Both the position numbers and the translations under genes were made by a program. 20,525 nucleotides of DNA. Origin: a virus. Shown piece after piece: positions 14,466 to 20,525 of the stretch. Each line of letters opens with the position of its first letter. The first letter of the stretch is position 1. The notes beneath the pieces were generated by a model that saw only the letters and a list, made by a program, of their open reading frames with translations, had not been told where the DNA came from and did no database searches. Where the stretch lies: the IMG/VR virus record IMGVR_UViG_3300044516_000719, positions 1-20,525 of that record; one strand, given 5' to 3'.

Positions 14466-14487
14466 AAGCAGGGTTTCGGCCCTGTTT
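14466..14487 (+). terminator. Hairpin between nrdA and nrdB
   Basis: AAGCAGGG (14466-14473) and CCCTGTTT (14480-14487) form 8 pairs with one G-U and a TTTCGG loop. The T-rich arm is part of the stem and no long T run follows. It probably attenuates transcription or stabilises nrdA mRNA, since nrdB begins 17 bases on and needs read-through. Confidence 0.5.
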
Positions 14488-14503
14488 CCTATAAGGAGAT
14501 TAA

Positions 14504-15556
14504 GTGAATTTAAATATTGAAAAGATCAACGAAGTTTATCGTGATGTTCAGCTTGTGACAGCACCCATCTTTAATGAGAAAGGAACGGACGCTTACGATG
14601 ATCAATTGTTGATTGGTGGTAATCCTACTGGTATTGCAAACATGAACACGGTGCGTCACCAGTGGGCTGTGAAGATCTACAATAAGATGTGGGAGCAATT
14701 CTGGACTCCATCAAAAGTAGACATGTCTGCGGATCGTGTGACAAAGAATCAATTAACCGAAGCTGAATACTTCTCTGTGAAGGAGACACTTGGATTCTTG
14801 ATCTTTATGGATAGTTTTCAGATGCGAAACCTCCCGAACATCTTTGATCCGGTTACTCTACCGATGGTTGTAGCTGCTGGTACGGTGCAGACAGCATTTG
14901 AGAGTATGCACACACAGGCTTATCAGTTCATGGCTGAGACGCTTATTCCACCAACTGAACGTGATGCTATCTATGATCGTTGGAAAGACTCACCAGCGTT
15001 AAAGAAACGTATTCTGACAATCTCTAAGATTGCACAGGATTACTTGAATGAACAAACTTTAGAGAACTACTACAAATTACTTGTAGCTAACTTAATTTTG
15101 GAAGGTTTGTATTTCTACCAAGGTTTCAACTTCTTTGATCAATTAGCACATCGTAACCGAATTGTACAGTCTGCTAAACAGATTGATTATATTCGACGTG
15201 ATGAATTTACCCATATGGGTTTATTTGTTCAGATGATTAAGGAACTTGGTGTTGATGATGAGTTAATTATCGCAATGTTCCGTGAGGCTGTTGAGAATGA
15301 GATTGAATGGTGTCATCACAACTATGGTAATAGAATCTTAGGTATTACAACCACATCATCAGAACAATATGTGAAGTATCTAGCAAATGATCGTCTTGGT
15401 CGTTTGGGTATTGCTCCTATTTATGAGGATGTATCTAACCCGTATCAGCATCTTGAAACTGCTGCATTACAAGGTGGTAAACGTGAGAACTTCTTTGAAT
15501 CAACTGTTACCAGTTACATTCAAGCTGATATGTTGAGCAATTGGGATAAAATTTAA
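14504..15556 (+). CDS. nrdB: Class I ribonucleoside-diphosphate reductase, small subunit
   Basis: 350 residues carrying the di-iron and tyrosyl radical centre that activates the large subunit. All expected ligands can be placed: D103 (FMDSFQMRN), E133 and H136 with radical Tyr Y140 (FESMHTQAY), E200 (LILEGLYFY), and E234 and H237 (RRDEFTHMG). The spacing E-xx-H-xxx-Y matches the Escherichia coli NrdB motif, so a Tyr-dependent class Ia type is likely. The start is GTG at 14504 with AAGGAG at 14493-14498, 5-base spacing. It follows nrdA after a short hairpin and ends before a putative promoter. Confidence 0.95.
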   Translation: MNLNIEKINEVYRDVQLVTAPIFNEKGTDAYDDQLLIGGNPTGIANMNTVRHQWAVKIYNKMWEQFWTPSKVDMSADRVTKNQLTEAEYFSVKETLGFLIFMDSFQMRNLPNIFDPVTLPMVVAAGTVQTAFESMHTQAYQFMAETLIPPTERDAIYDRWKDSPALKKRILTISKIAQDYLNEQTLENYYKLLVANLILEGLYFYQGFNFFDQLAHRNRIVQSAKQIDYIRRDEFTHMGLFVQMIKELGVDDELIIAMFREAVENEIEWCHHNYGNRILGITTTSSEQYVKYLANDRLGRLGIAPIYEDVSNPYQHLETAALQGGKRENFFESTVTSYIQADMLSNWDKI

Positions 15557-15565
15557 CAATTAACG

Positions 15566-15594
15566 TTGACAACTCTACAATACTTAACTAAAGT
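15566..15594 (+). promoter_or_regulatory. Putative sigma-70-type promoter after nrdB
   Basis: TTGACA (15566-15571) is a perfect -35 box. It is followed after exactly 17 bases by TAAAGT (15589-15594), 4 of 6 matches to the -10 consensus. It lies in a 73-base gene-free gap and would start transcription near 15601, about 30 bases before the next start codon. It could drive the 15630-thyA group. Confidence 0.4.
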
Positions 15595-15629
15595 GAACAC
15601 ACTGTTACATGAATTGTGGAGTTGTTATA

Positions 15630-15890
15630 GTGATTTTGGAAGGAATGGGGAAACCCAATTTAGGAAAGATTATGCGTAAAGGTAAAGCGTCCAGATTGGA
15701 CATGGATTACATTGTTGAGAAAGACCGTAAAGAAAGCAAGAAGCGATCTAAGGCTTGGAGAGAAATGCGAAAGAATGTAGCACACATGAAGCGAAATCAT
15801 GAAGTCACTACACCGGATGATGGTCGAGTGTTGGAAGGTTGGGATTGGAAAGAGTCCGATGAGGGTTATGGTCTAGGGGATCAAGCTTAG
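15630..15890 (+). CDS. 86-residue basic unknown protein
   Basis: The start is taken as GTG at 15630, with TGGAG at 15617-15621 eight bases upstream. An earlier in-frame ATG at 15609 has no ribosome-binding site. The first half is strongly basic (GKIMRKGKASRLDMDYIVEK, then ESKKRSKAWREMRKNVAHMK) and likely helical, suggesting nucleic acid contact. The second half is acidic and polar (DDGRVLEGWDWKESDEGY). No family recognised. Its stop shares a base with the GTG of the next gene. Confidence 0.6.
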   Translation: MILEGMGKPNLGKIMRKGKASRLDMDYIVEKDRKESKKRSKAWREMRKNVAHMKRNHEVTTPDDGRVLEGWDWKESDEGYGLGDQA

Positions 15891-16183
15891 TGGATATTGA
15901 ACAATTATTCTTGTGTAAACTAGCAGAAGAGTGTAGTGAGGTAATTCAGCTTTGCATGAAGGCTCAACAGTTTGGTTTAGATAGTGTTGATCCCAAATCT
16001 GGATCTACCAACAAAGAGTTATTACATGGTGAATTGAATGATATCCTTGGTGTTGTTGGTGCTTTAAATATCTTCAATCAGTTTGATTTTCAAGAAAGCG
16101 ATCTTGCTAAATTGCAAAAGCATGATAAGATGCTCAAGTATTTAAAAATTTCTCAAGAGTTAGGAAGGGTGAAAGAATGGTAA
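15890..16183 (+). CDS. MazG-like nucleotide pyrophosphohydrolase (short form)
   Basis: 97 residues with the canonical EExxE...ExxD magnesium motif: LAEECSEVIQL (E13, E14, E17) and GELNDILG (E48, D51). This is a single-domain MazG-like fold. Such enzymes hydrolyse nucleoside triphosphates or damaged nucleotides to monophosphates, and in phages are discussed as affecting alarmone or dNTP pools. The GTG start shares its G with the previous TAG; AGGGGA lies about 10 bases upstream. It overlaps thyA by 7 bases, suggesting joint expression. It is the second pyrophosphohydrolase in the window and differs in length and motif spacing from the one at 11193. Confidence 0.75.
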   Translation: MDIEQLFLCKLAEECSEVIQLCMKAQQFGLDSVDPKSGSTNKELLHGELNDILGVVGALNIFNQFDFQESDLAKLQKHDKMLKYLKISQELGRVKEW

Positions 16184-17064
16184 ATGTTCAAGAACAGCAA
16201 TACTTAGATATCTTGCGAAAGTTGAAAGACGAAGTTGAGGCTGGTGGTTTGGAGCCAGTACGTGATGGTCATTATCGAGCACGTATCTTTGGTCAACAAA
16301 TGCGTTTTGATTTATCCAAAGGCTTTCCATTGCTGACACACAAGAAAGTGTTTATGCGTGGAATCTTTGAGGAGTTAATGTGGTTCCTTCGTGGTCAAAC
16401 TGACAACAAGATCCTTCAAGCTAAGAACGTACACATCTGGGATGAGTGGCATGATGCCTTAGTTCCTTACGGTTATGAATCTGGTGAACTTGGTGCTATC
16501 TATGGTGAATCATGGCGTAATTTTGACGAGGTGTCCATTGAACGATGTGACACAAAGGTTGAGCGATATGATATTATTCAGGAAGGTTTTGATCAGATCG
16601 AGTGGGTGATTAATGAGATTAAAACTAATCCAGCATCATCACGATTGATTGTAACAGCTTGGAACCCTCATGTGCATTGTCAGTCTGGAGCTGCTGCTTT
16701 ACCTCCATGTCATACACTATTTCAATTCTTTGTGAAGCAAGGAAAGCTGTCTTGTCAACTTTACCAACGTAGTGCTGATGTGTTCCTTGGTGTACCTTTC
16801 AACATCGCTAGTTATGCATTATTGACACATATGGTAGCACAAGCTTGTGATTTAGAAGTGGGTGAGTTTATGTGGATTGGTGGTGACTGTCATGTGTATG
16901 GTAATCAGGTTGAGTTCTTTGATGCTGCAATCAATGCTGAAACATATGACTTTCCAACACTTGAGTTGAATAAAAAGGATTCCATTTATGATTATGAATG
17001 GGAGGATGTTAAAGTGGTGGGTTATCAACATGGTTCCCCAATTGTTATTCCAGTGAGTACATGA
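16177..17064 (+). CDS. thyA: Thymidylate synthase
   Basis: Converts dUMP to dTMP using methylene-tetrahydrofolate. 295 residues, somewhat longer than the 264 of E. coli ThyA. Diagnostic features: N-terminal FPLLTHKKVFMRGIFEELMW; YGESWRNF; catalytic C178 in LPPCHTLFQFFV; the dUMP-binding block QRSADVFLGVPFN (R198, D201, N209); and GGDCHVYGNQVEF (H239, Y241). The folate-dependent ThyA type is clear and excludes the flavin-dependent ThyX. The gene overlaps the MazG-like gene upstream by 7 bases and the small gene downstream by 4. Together with the dCMP deaminase at 360 it completes a dCMP to dTMP route. Confidence 0.95.
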   Translation: MVNVQEQQYLDILRKLKDEVEAGGLEPVRDGHYRARIFGQQMRFDLSKGFPLLTHKKVFMRGIFEELMWFLRGQTDNKILQAKNVHIWDEWHDALVPYGYESGELGAIYGESWRNFDEVSIERCDTKVERYDIIQEGFDQIEWVINEIKTNPASSRLIVTAWNPHVHCQSGAAALPPCHTLFQFFVKQGKLSCQLYQRSADVFLGVPFNIASYALLTHMVAQACDLEVGEFMWIGGDCHVYGNQVEFFDAAINAETYDFPTLELNKKDSIYDYEWEDVKVVGYQHGSPIVIPVST

Positions 17065-17228
17065 TGAAGCAAATTAAAATTACCGATGCAGAATTCGCTG
17101 CAAAATCAATGCTGTCAACTGGTATTTACTACATGGTTGCTCTTGAAAGTGAAACTCGATTCTTGATTATTAATCAGAAAGGAAATCGAATTAGTGTTCC
17201 TAAAGATAAATGTGAAGTTTCTGATTAA
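17061..17228 (+). CDS. 55-residue unknown protein
   Basis: Starts at ATG 17061 or the adjacent ATG 17064, overlapping the thyA stop. No strong ribosome-binding site is visible, so coupling to thyA translation is likely. The product begins MMKQIKITDAEFAAKSMLST and has two beta-like stretches, GIYYMVALES and TRFLIINQKGNRISVPKD, ending CEVSD. No family recognised. It closes the operon just before the strong terminator at 17251. Confidence 0.6.
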   Translation: MMKQIKITDAEFAAKSMLSTGIYYMVALESETRFLIINQKGNRISVPKDKCEVSD

Positions 17229-17250
17229 ATAATGTTGTATTAATATCTAA

Positions 17251-17284
17251 CCTCTGATAGAATTCGTTCTATCGGGGGTTTTTT
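17251..17284 (+). terminator. Rho-independent terminator with UUCG loop
   Basis: CCTCTGATAGAA (17251-17262) pairs with TTCTATCGGGGG (17267-17278) over 12 pairs, two of them G-U, around a TTCG tetraloop. Six T (17279-17284) follow. This is the clearest intrinsic terminator in the window and separates the nucleotide-synthesis genes from the downstream Ter-type cluster. Confidence 0.9.
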
Positions 17285-17302
17285 ATTATGTGGAGAATTT
17301 AA

Positions 17303-17593
17303 ATGGTGAAATCCTATAAGATCAAAGTTAACTCTTTAATAATTGAAGAGGTGTATCATCTCTTGATGAAACTCGGTTATGAGCCTTACAGGGAGTTAGA
17401 GTTTTACAAAGAGGTTGAAGCTAACGCTTTTTATGCTGAACCTGATAGATATGGGTTGTTCTCAATGAATAGTAAAAAAGGTCATCCTGTTATTGAATAT
17501 GATAACAGTGAAGATATGAGTTTTTATAATTCTTGTGAGAATGTAGAAATCACTCTTGATCAATTGCGTGAAATGGTGAAGTCTAAATGCTAA
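17303..17593 (+). CDS. 96-residue unknown protein
   Basis: ATG at 17303 with GGAG at 17292-17295, 7-base spacing; GTG at 17306 is a possible alternative. The product begins MVKSYKIKVNSLIIEEVYHL and is acidic and Tyr-rich in the middle (YEPYRELEFYKEVEANAFY), ending ITLDQLREMVKSKC. It looks like a small alpha/beta protein. No family is recognised. It directly follows the strong terminator with no room for a separate promoter, so its expression depends on read-through. It overlaps the next gene by 7 bases. Confidence 0.6.
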   Translation: MVKSYKIKVNSLIIEEVYHLLMKLGYEPYRELEFYKEVEANAFYAEPDRYGLFSMNSKKGHPVIEYDNSEDMSFYNSCENVEITLDQLREMVKSKC

Positions 17594-17835
17594 CTTGGAT
17601 TACAGTTTGGATTCTAACTGTTAGTCACTATGAGACAGACGATAGTGGTCATGCTGGATACGGGGTAGGTTATACATATCAACTCCAATACAAGGATCAG
17701 AAAACTTGTTTAAGACAAGCTGATGCTCACCGAGAAAGAAAGATTTCTAAGACTAAGTTTTTGGAACCTGATTCTTATGTTAATCTACACAAAAGAACTC
17801 GTTGTGATTTTCAACAAATTCCAGTTTATAAATAA
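17587..17835 (+). CDS. 82-residue unknown protein with hydrophobic N terminus
   Basis: The first dozen residues, MLTWITVWILTV, are hydrophobic and could serve as a short membrane anchor or uncleaved export signal; no lipobox is present. The rest is polar with two Cys (in KTCLRQAD and TRCDFQQ) about 32 residues apart, which could form a disulphide outside the cytoplasm. Small phage proteins of this shape, an N-terminal hydrophobic segment followed by two distant Cys, are common, but no function is known to me. The ATG overlaps the previous stop. The export prediction is weak because there are no positive charges before the hydrophobic run. Confidence 0.55.
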   Translation: MLTWITVWILTVSHYETDDSGHAGYGVGYTYQLQYKDQKTCLRQADAHRERKISKTKFLEPDSYVNLHKRTRCDFQQIPVYK

Positions 17836-17845
17836 AGAGGTATAA

Positions 17846-19156
17846 ATGAAACAATCATCATTCGCTGCTAAATTATCTCAAGCAGCACCATCACCTGCAA
17901 TCATGCAGAAGACACCATTAGCCTCAAGCTTAACTAACATAGGTGAAATGGTAAATCGCTCTTCTGCATCAAATCAGGTGGCTCCAGTGAACAATTATAC
18001 ATCTGTTCGAAACGAAGACATTCGTAAGTCTTTAGAAGCAGCAGGTATGACTCAATTGGTTAATCCAAATGAAATGGAACTAACCTATGTCAATTCCGTG
18101 TTCCAAAGTAAAGGTTTTCATAAGATTGAAAACGTTACCTATGAAGCAGTGACCAACATTGGTAAGGCTGAGTTTGAAGACCTTAATCGAAAGATGAAGG
18201 AATTCACTTCTAAGATGGGTGGAGTTAATACTGCTGGCATCTTTGATCTCATTGATGAAGTTTCCAAAGGTGTTGCTGAGACAGATCTTGAGTCTATCTA
18301 CATGAAGGCTGTGAATGCTAAACCAACACTGTGGGCATTGTTCTTATCTCTGTTTGATAAAAACGCTAAGGGTCGATCTGTTCAGCAAAAACTTAAAGCT
18401 TTGGGTGATACACTAGGTGCAAATGGTAAGAGTTTGGAAGTTAAGCTTACTTCAATTGAGCAAGATTTATCCAAACAGAAACAAATGCAAGAAAAAAATG
18501 TAAAAGACCTTGAGAAATCATTTGAGATCTACTACAATTCTTTCATCGAGTTAAGAAAGCAATATGCTTTAATCGTCTACTTAGAGCATTCATATAAAGC
18601 TCAGTTAGATAAGTTTAAAGCAGACAATAGTGGTTCAACTGATTTGGTTATTTCAAAAGAACTTCAAGATTATGAAGGTCGATATCAGGATATCCAGAAC
18701 AAACGATTGATTATTCATAAATCAATGTTGCAGTTGCCAATTATTGTTCAGCAGAACACTAACTTGGTTACAGTGATTAAGACTCTTATGAAAGAGATTG
18801 ATAATACTCTGGTAAGTAGTTTCCCGTTAATTCGCGGTAACTTGCAAACTATCGGTGTTTCAATTATGACTCAGAAGGCAATGTTGGGAAATAACAACGC
18901 TAAAGAGTTAGAAAAGAATCTAGCACTAATGGCTAATCGTGTAACTGGTGATCTTGCTGTAGCAGGTGCTACGTTGTCAGCCGATCTTCGCTTACAAGAA
19001 GCTCAAACTGTTGAGACTCTGGTTGGTGGATTAAAGACATTAACTCAACGACTTGAGGCTGCTAAAGAAGAGAGTCAACAGAAAATGAATGATGCAACTG
19101 GTATTCTCACCAATGCAACTAATGAACTTAAAGATTTACTTGGAGGTAAAAATTGA
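17846..19156 (+). CDS. telA: TelA-like toxic anion resistance family protein
   Basis: 436 residues. The first 55 are polar and probably flexible. The rest is almost entirely helical with long coiled-coil stretches (RSVQQKLKALGDTLGANGKS; KQKQMQEKNVKDLEKSFEIY). The section KRLIIHKSMLQLPIIVQQNT (about 290-310), followed by IDNTLVSSFPLIRGNLQT, matches the TelA/toxic anion resistance pattern, where helices scaffold Ter-type complexes. The biochemical role of TelA proteins is not settled. ATG at 17846 with AGAGG upstream. Its stop overlaps the TTG start of the TerD gene, so the two are probably made together. Confidence 0.75.
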   Translation: MKQSSFAAKLSQAAPSPAIMQKTPLASSLTNIGEMVNRSSASNQVAPVNNYTSVRNEDIRKSLEAAGMTQLVNPNEMELTYVNSVFQSKGFHKIENVTYEAVTNIGKAEFEDLNRKMKEFTSKMGGVNTAGIFDLIDEVSKGVAETDLESIYMKAVNAKPTLWALFLSLFDKNAKGRSVQQKLKALGDTLGANGKSLEVKLTSIEQDLSKQKQMQEKNVKDLEKSFEIYYNSFIELRKQYALIVYLEHSYKAQLDKFKADNSGSTDLVISKELQDYEGRYQDIQNKRLIIHKSMLQLPIIVQQNTNLVTVIKTLMKEIDNTLVSSFPLIRGNLQTIGVSIMTQKAMLGNNNAKELEKNLALMANRVTGDLAVAGATLSADLRLQEAQTVETLVGGLKTLTQRLEAAKEESQQKMNDATGILTNATNELKDLLGGKN

Positions 19157-19767
19157 TTCAACTTAACTTAACTAAAGAAGCTGCTGGCCCGATCTCATTC
19201 TCGCTTTGCAAGATCCAGAAATACATTGTGGAATTGTACTGGGAATCACAGCATGATCTTGATGTACATGCAATTGCATTGAAGGGTGGTAAACTCACTG
19301 GTATCCAAGGTATCCTTTCAACCTACAATGGTGGTTTGGTTACTACTGCTAACCCTGCTGTGAATCATGTATCTGGTGGCAAAGAGATGTTCCAGAACAT
19401 CAATGGTAGCTTGATCCATCACGGTGACGCTCGTTCAGGTATTAGTGTAAACCAAGCACTACCAGATGAGGTGTTAACTGTGGATCTTCCTAAGTTAACT
19501 GATGGTACTGATGAGATTGGTTTCTTCATTACTACTCACCCACCATCATCTGCTAAGTTCAGTCAGGTGAATGATGCTAAACTTGTGATCAAAGATGATT
19601 CCGGTGCAACATTGTTGACTGCTAACCTAACTAACGACTTTGACTCGTTTGATATGGTACAGATGGGTAGCTTGGTATTGAACCCTGCCTCTAATGGTTG
19701 GGAATTTAACCCACATGCAACAGGCATCAACGGATCGTTCAACGACATCATTGCAATGTTTCAATAA
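19153..19767 (+). CDS. terD: TerD-family protein
   Basis: 204 residues fitting the beta-rich, calcium-binding TerD fold. YWESQHDLDVHAIAL (30-43, D35 and D37) fits the acidic Ca-binding entry motif. HHGDARSG (89-96) and LPDEVLTVDLPKL (103-115) match the central GD..G..DE block, and NGWEFNPHATGING with NDIIAMFQ ends the domain. TerD proteins belong to tellurite and general stress systems and are thought to act in membrane-linked Ca-dependent complexes. The TTG start overlaps the telA stop; GGAGG (19142-19146) is 6 bases upstream. A GNRA-loop hairpin follows. Confidence 0.85.
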   Translation: MIQLNLTKEAAGPISFSLCKIQKYIVELYWESQHDLDVHAIALKGGKLTGIQGILSTYNGGLVTTANPAVNHVSGGKEMFQNINGSLIHHGDARSGISVNQALPDEVLTVDLPKLTDGTDEIGFFITTHPPSSAKFSQVNDAKLVIKDDSGATLLTANLTNDFDSFDMVQMGSLVLNPASNGWEFNPHATGINGSFNDIIAMFQ

Positions 19768-19775
19768 TTGAGTAA

Positions 19776-19791
19776 GGGGTGGAAACACCCC
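19776..19791 (+). terminator. GAAA-loop hairpin after terD
   Basis: GGGGTG (19776-19781) pairs with CACCCC (19786-19791) around a GAAA tetraloop. No T run follows (ATTCTAAAAAG), so it may protect the telA-terD message from 3' decay or attenuate rather than fully stop transcription. The next gene begins 22 bases later. Confidence 0.5.
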
Positions 19792-19813
19792 ATTCTAAAA
19801 AGAGTTAGAGAAT

Positions 19814-20005
19814 ATGGCATTTTTAGCTTGGTTTCTTGGTGAAATTGTAATATTATTATCAGCAACACTACTGATTTTGTTATTACCAGAATATGCGGAT
19901 AGTGTTGGGTTTGCTGCTGCTTTAATTGCTACTGGTTGGATATTTGTTATTGGTTGTTTATCGTCAGCTATTGGAAAAAATAATTTTGGAGGAAATAATG
20001 ATTAG
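19814..20005 (+). CDS. Small membrane protein with two transmembrane helices
   Basis: 63 residues. Two hydrophobic segments, about residues 4-25 (WFLGEIVILLSATLLILLL) and 31-52 (VGFAAALIATGWIFVIG), are joined by a short PEYADS loop. The polar tail GKNNFGGNND follows. Clearly an inner-membrane protein by composition; no family is recognised. It sits between terD and the vWA gene and overlaps the latter by 8 bases, so it may be the membrane partner of this module. The start at ATG 19814 has only a weak ribosome-binding site (TAGAG), and translation may be low. Confidence 0.65.
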   Translation: MAFLAWFLGEIVILLSATLLILLLPEYADSVGFAAALIATGWIFVIGCLSSAIGKNNFGGNND

Positions 20006-20525
20006 TTTTGATTTAGAGAAAAGTACGGAAGCTTTACAGTTCAGTTTGGTGAAGCATAATGTTGGAAAAATTTTACCTTGTCAGGTGAATTTCACAATGG
20101 ATGTCTCTGGTAGTTTTGATGATGAACATCGTTCTGGTTACACTCAACAATTGTTAAATCGATTCGTACCTTTTGCAATGTTGTTTGATAAAGATAAAAC
20201 ACTTGGTAGTTATGTCTTTGCTTCTCGCTGTGAGCAGTTGGGTGACATCAATGAGCGTAACTATGCTGATTACATTCGCAAGTCAGTTCAGCGTAGTTCT
20301 GTGTACAACGGTGGCACAAACTATGTTCCAATCTTTGATTTGTTGATTGAGAATACTAAAGCTGAAATTGAAGCACCTGTGTCAACTGGTGGTTTCCTAT
20401 CTCGCTTGTTTGGTCGCTCAAAACCTGCTGAAACAGTGGCTACTACACCAGAAAAACATTTACATGTATTTGTGACTGACGGTGAGGCTTTTGATCAGGA
20501 TGAGGCAGCACGACATCTTGATGAT
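19998..20525 (+). CDS. von Willebrand factor A domain protein, Ter-associated (3' end missing)
   Basis: ATG at 19998 with GGAGGA at 19988-19993. The 176 visible residues cover most of a vWA domain with an intact metal-ion-dependent adhesion site: DVSGS (D35, S37, S39), GGTNY (T107), and TDGEAFD (D161). A polar insert of about 30 residues (TKAEIEAPVSTGGFLSRLFG and onward) lies between the last two motifs. This type of vWA occurs with TerD and TelA proteins in bacterial Ter operons (TerF/TerY-like). It probably binds a partner protein through the metal site. The right edge of the window cuts the gene, so its C-terminal domain, if any, is unknown. Confidence 0.8.
   Translation, partial: MISFDLEKSTEALQFSLVKHNVGKILPCQVNFTMDVSGSFDDEHRSGYTQQLLNRFVPFAMLFDKDKTLGSYVFASRCEQLGDINERNYADYIRKSVQRSSVYNGGTNYVPIFDLLIENTKAEIEAPVSTGGFLSRLFGRSKPAETVATTPEKHLHVFVTDGEAFDQDEAARHLDD

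Noticed and set aside
17846-19767. Literal tellurite-resistance function for the TelA/TerD genes
   Set aside because: Family names come from a plasmid phenotype; a phage has no clear use for tellurite resistance and the sequence gives no metal-reduction enzyme.
1-20525. tRNA genes, CRISPR arrays, insertion sequences or long direct repeats
   Set aside because: Gaps between genes are short and none shows a tRNA-like fold, repeat-spacer pattern, transposase or terminal inverted repeats by eye; no scan could be run.

Overview
The window looks like part of a tailed double-stranded DNA bacteriophage genome. All recognisable genes lie on the + strand, packed head to tail with many 1-8 base stop/start overlaps. 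They encode a phage-type replisome and a nucleotide-synthesis set interleaved with small unknown genes. The sequence is AT-rich. About half of the roughly 30 genes appear to start with TTG or GTG, usually behind a clear Shine-Dalgarno (SD) sequence. No tRNA, rRNA, CRISPR array, insertion sequence, or virion structural gene was recognised. The host cannot be named from this sequence.

Layout. 1-190: the 3' end of an unknown gene, followed by a leader with a palindrome and a hairpin. 360-5607: dCMP deaminase, a small SpoT/MESH1-like HD hydrolase, a T7 gp4-like primase-helicase, and a family B DNA polymerase with its own 3'-5' exonuclease. 5698-7669: small genes, including a DUF3310 protein, then three tandem hairpins and a probable single-stranded DNA-binding protein. 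7739-11090: a T7 gp6-like 5' nuclease, several small acidic proteins, an HNH endonuclease, and a DEDD exonuclease with extra N- and C-terminal domains. 11193-17228: a MazG-like pyrophosphohydrolase, class I ribonucleotide reductase (nrdA, nrdB), a second MazG-like protein, thymidylate synthase and small genes, closed by a strong terminator with a UUCG loop. 17303-20525: two small unknown genes, then a Ter-type stress module (TelA, TerD, a two-helix membrane protein, a von Willebrand A protein) that runs off the right edge.

How the genes work together. Deaminase, ribonucleotide reductase and thymidylate synthase push nucleotides towards dTTP and the other dNTPs. The MazG-like and HD proteins probably clean up nucleotides or alarmones. 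Primase-helicase, polymerase, binding protein and 5' nuclease form a compact replisome in which a family B polymerase sits with T7-type partners. Both the primase-helicase and the probable binding protein end in acidic tails with a terminal tryptophan, recalling the phenylalanine-ended tails by which T7 proteins dock on their polymerase.

Points most worth attention: the phage-borne Ter module; a leader layout shared by the polymerase gene and the first MazG-like gene; three tandem hairpins with ATAG loops before the binding-protein gene; and a T8 run in a small gene whose best start codon is in a different frame from its body.
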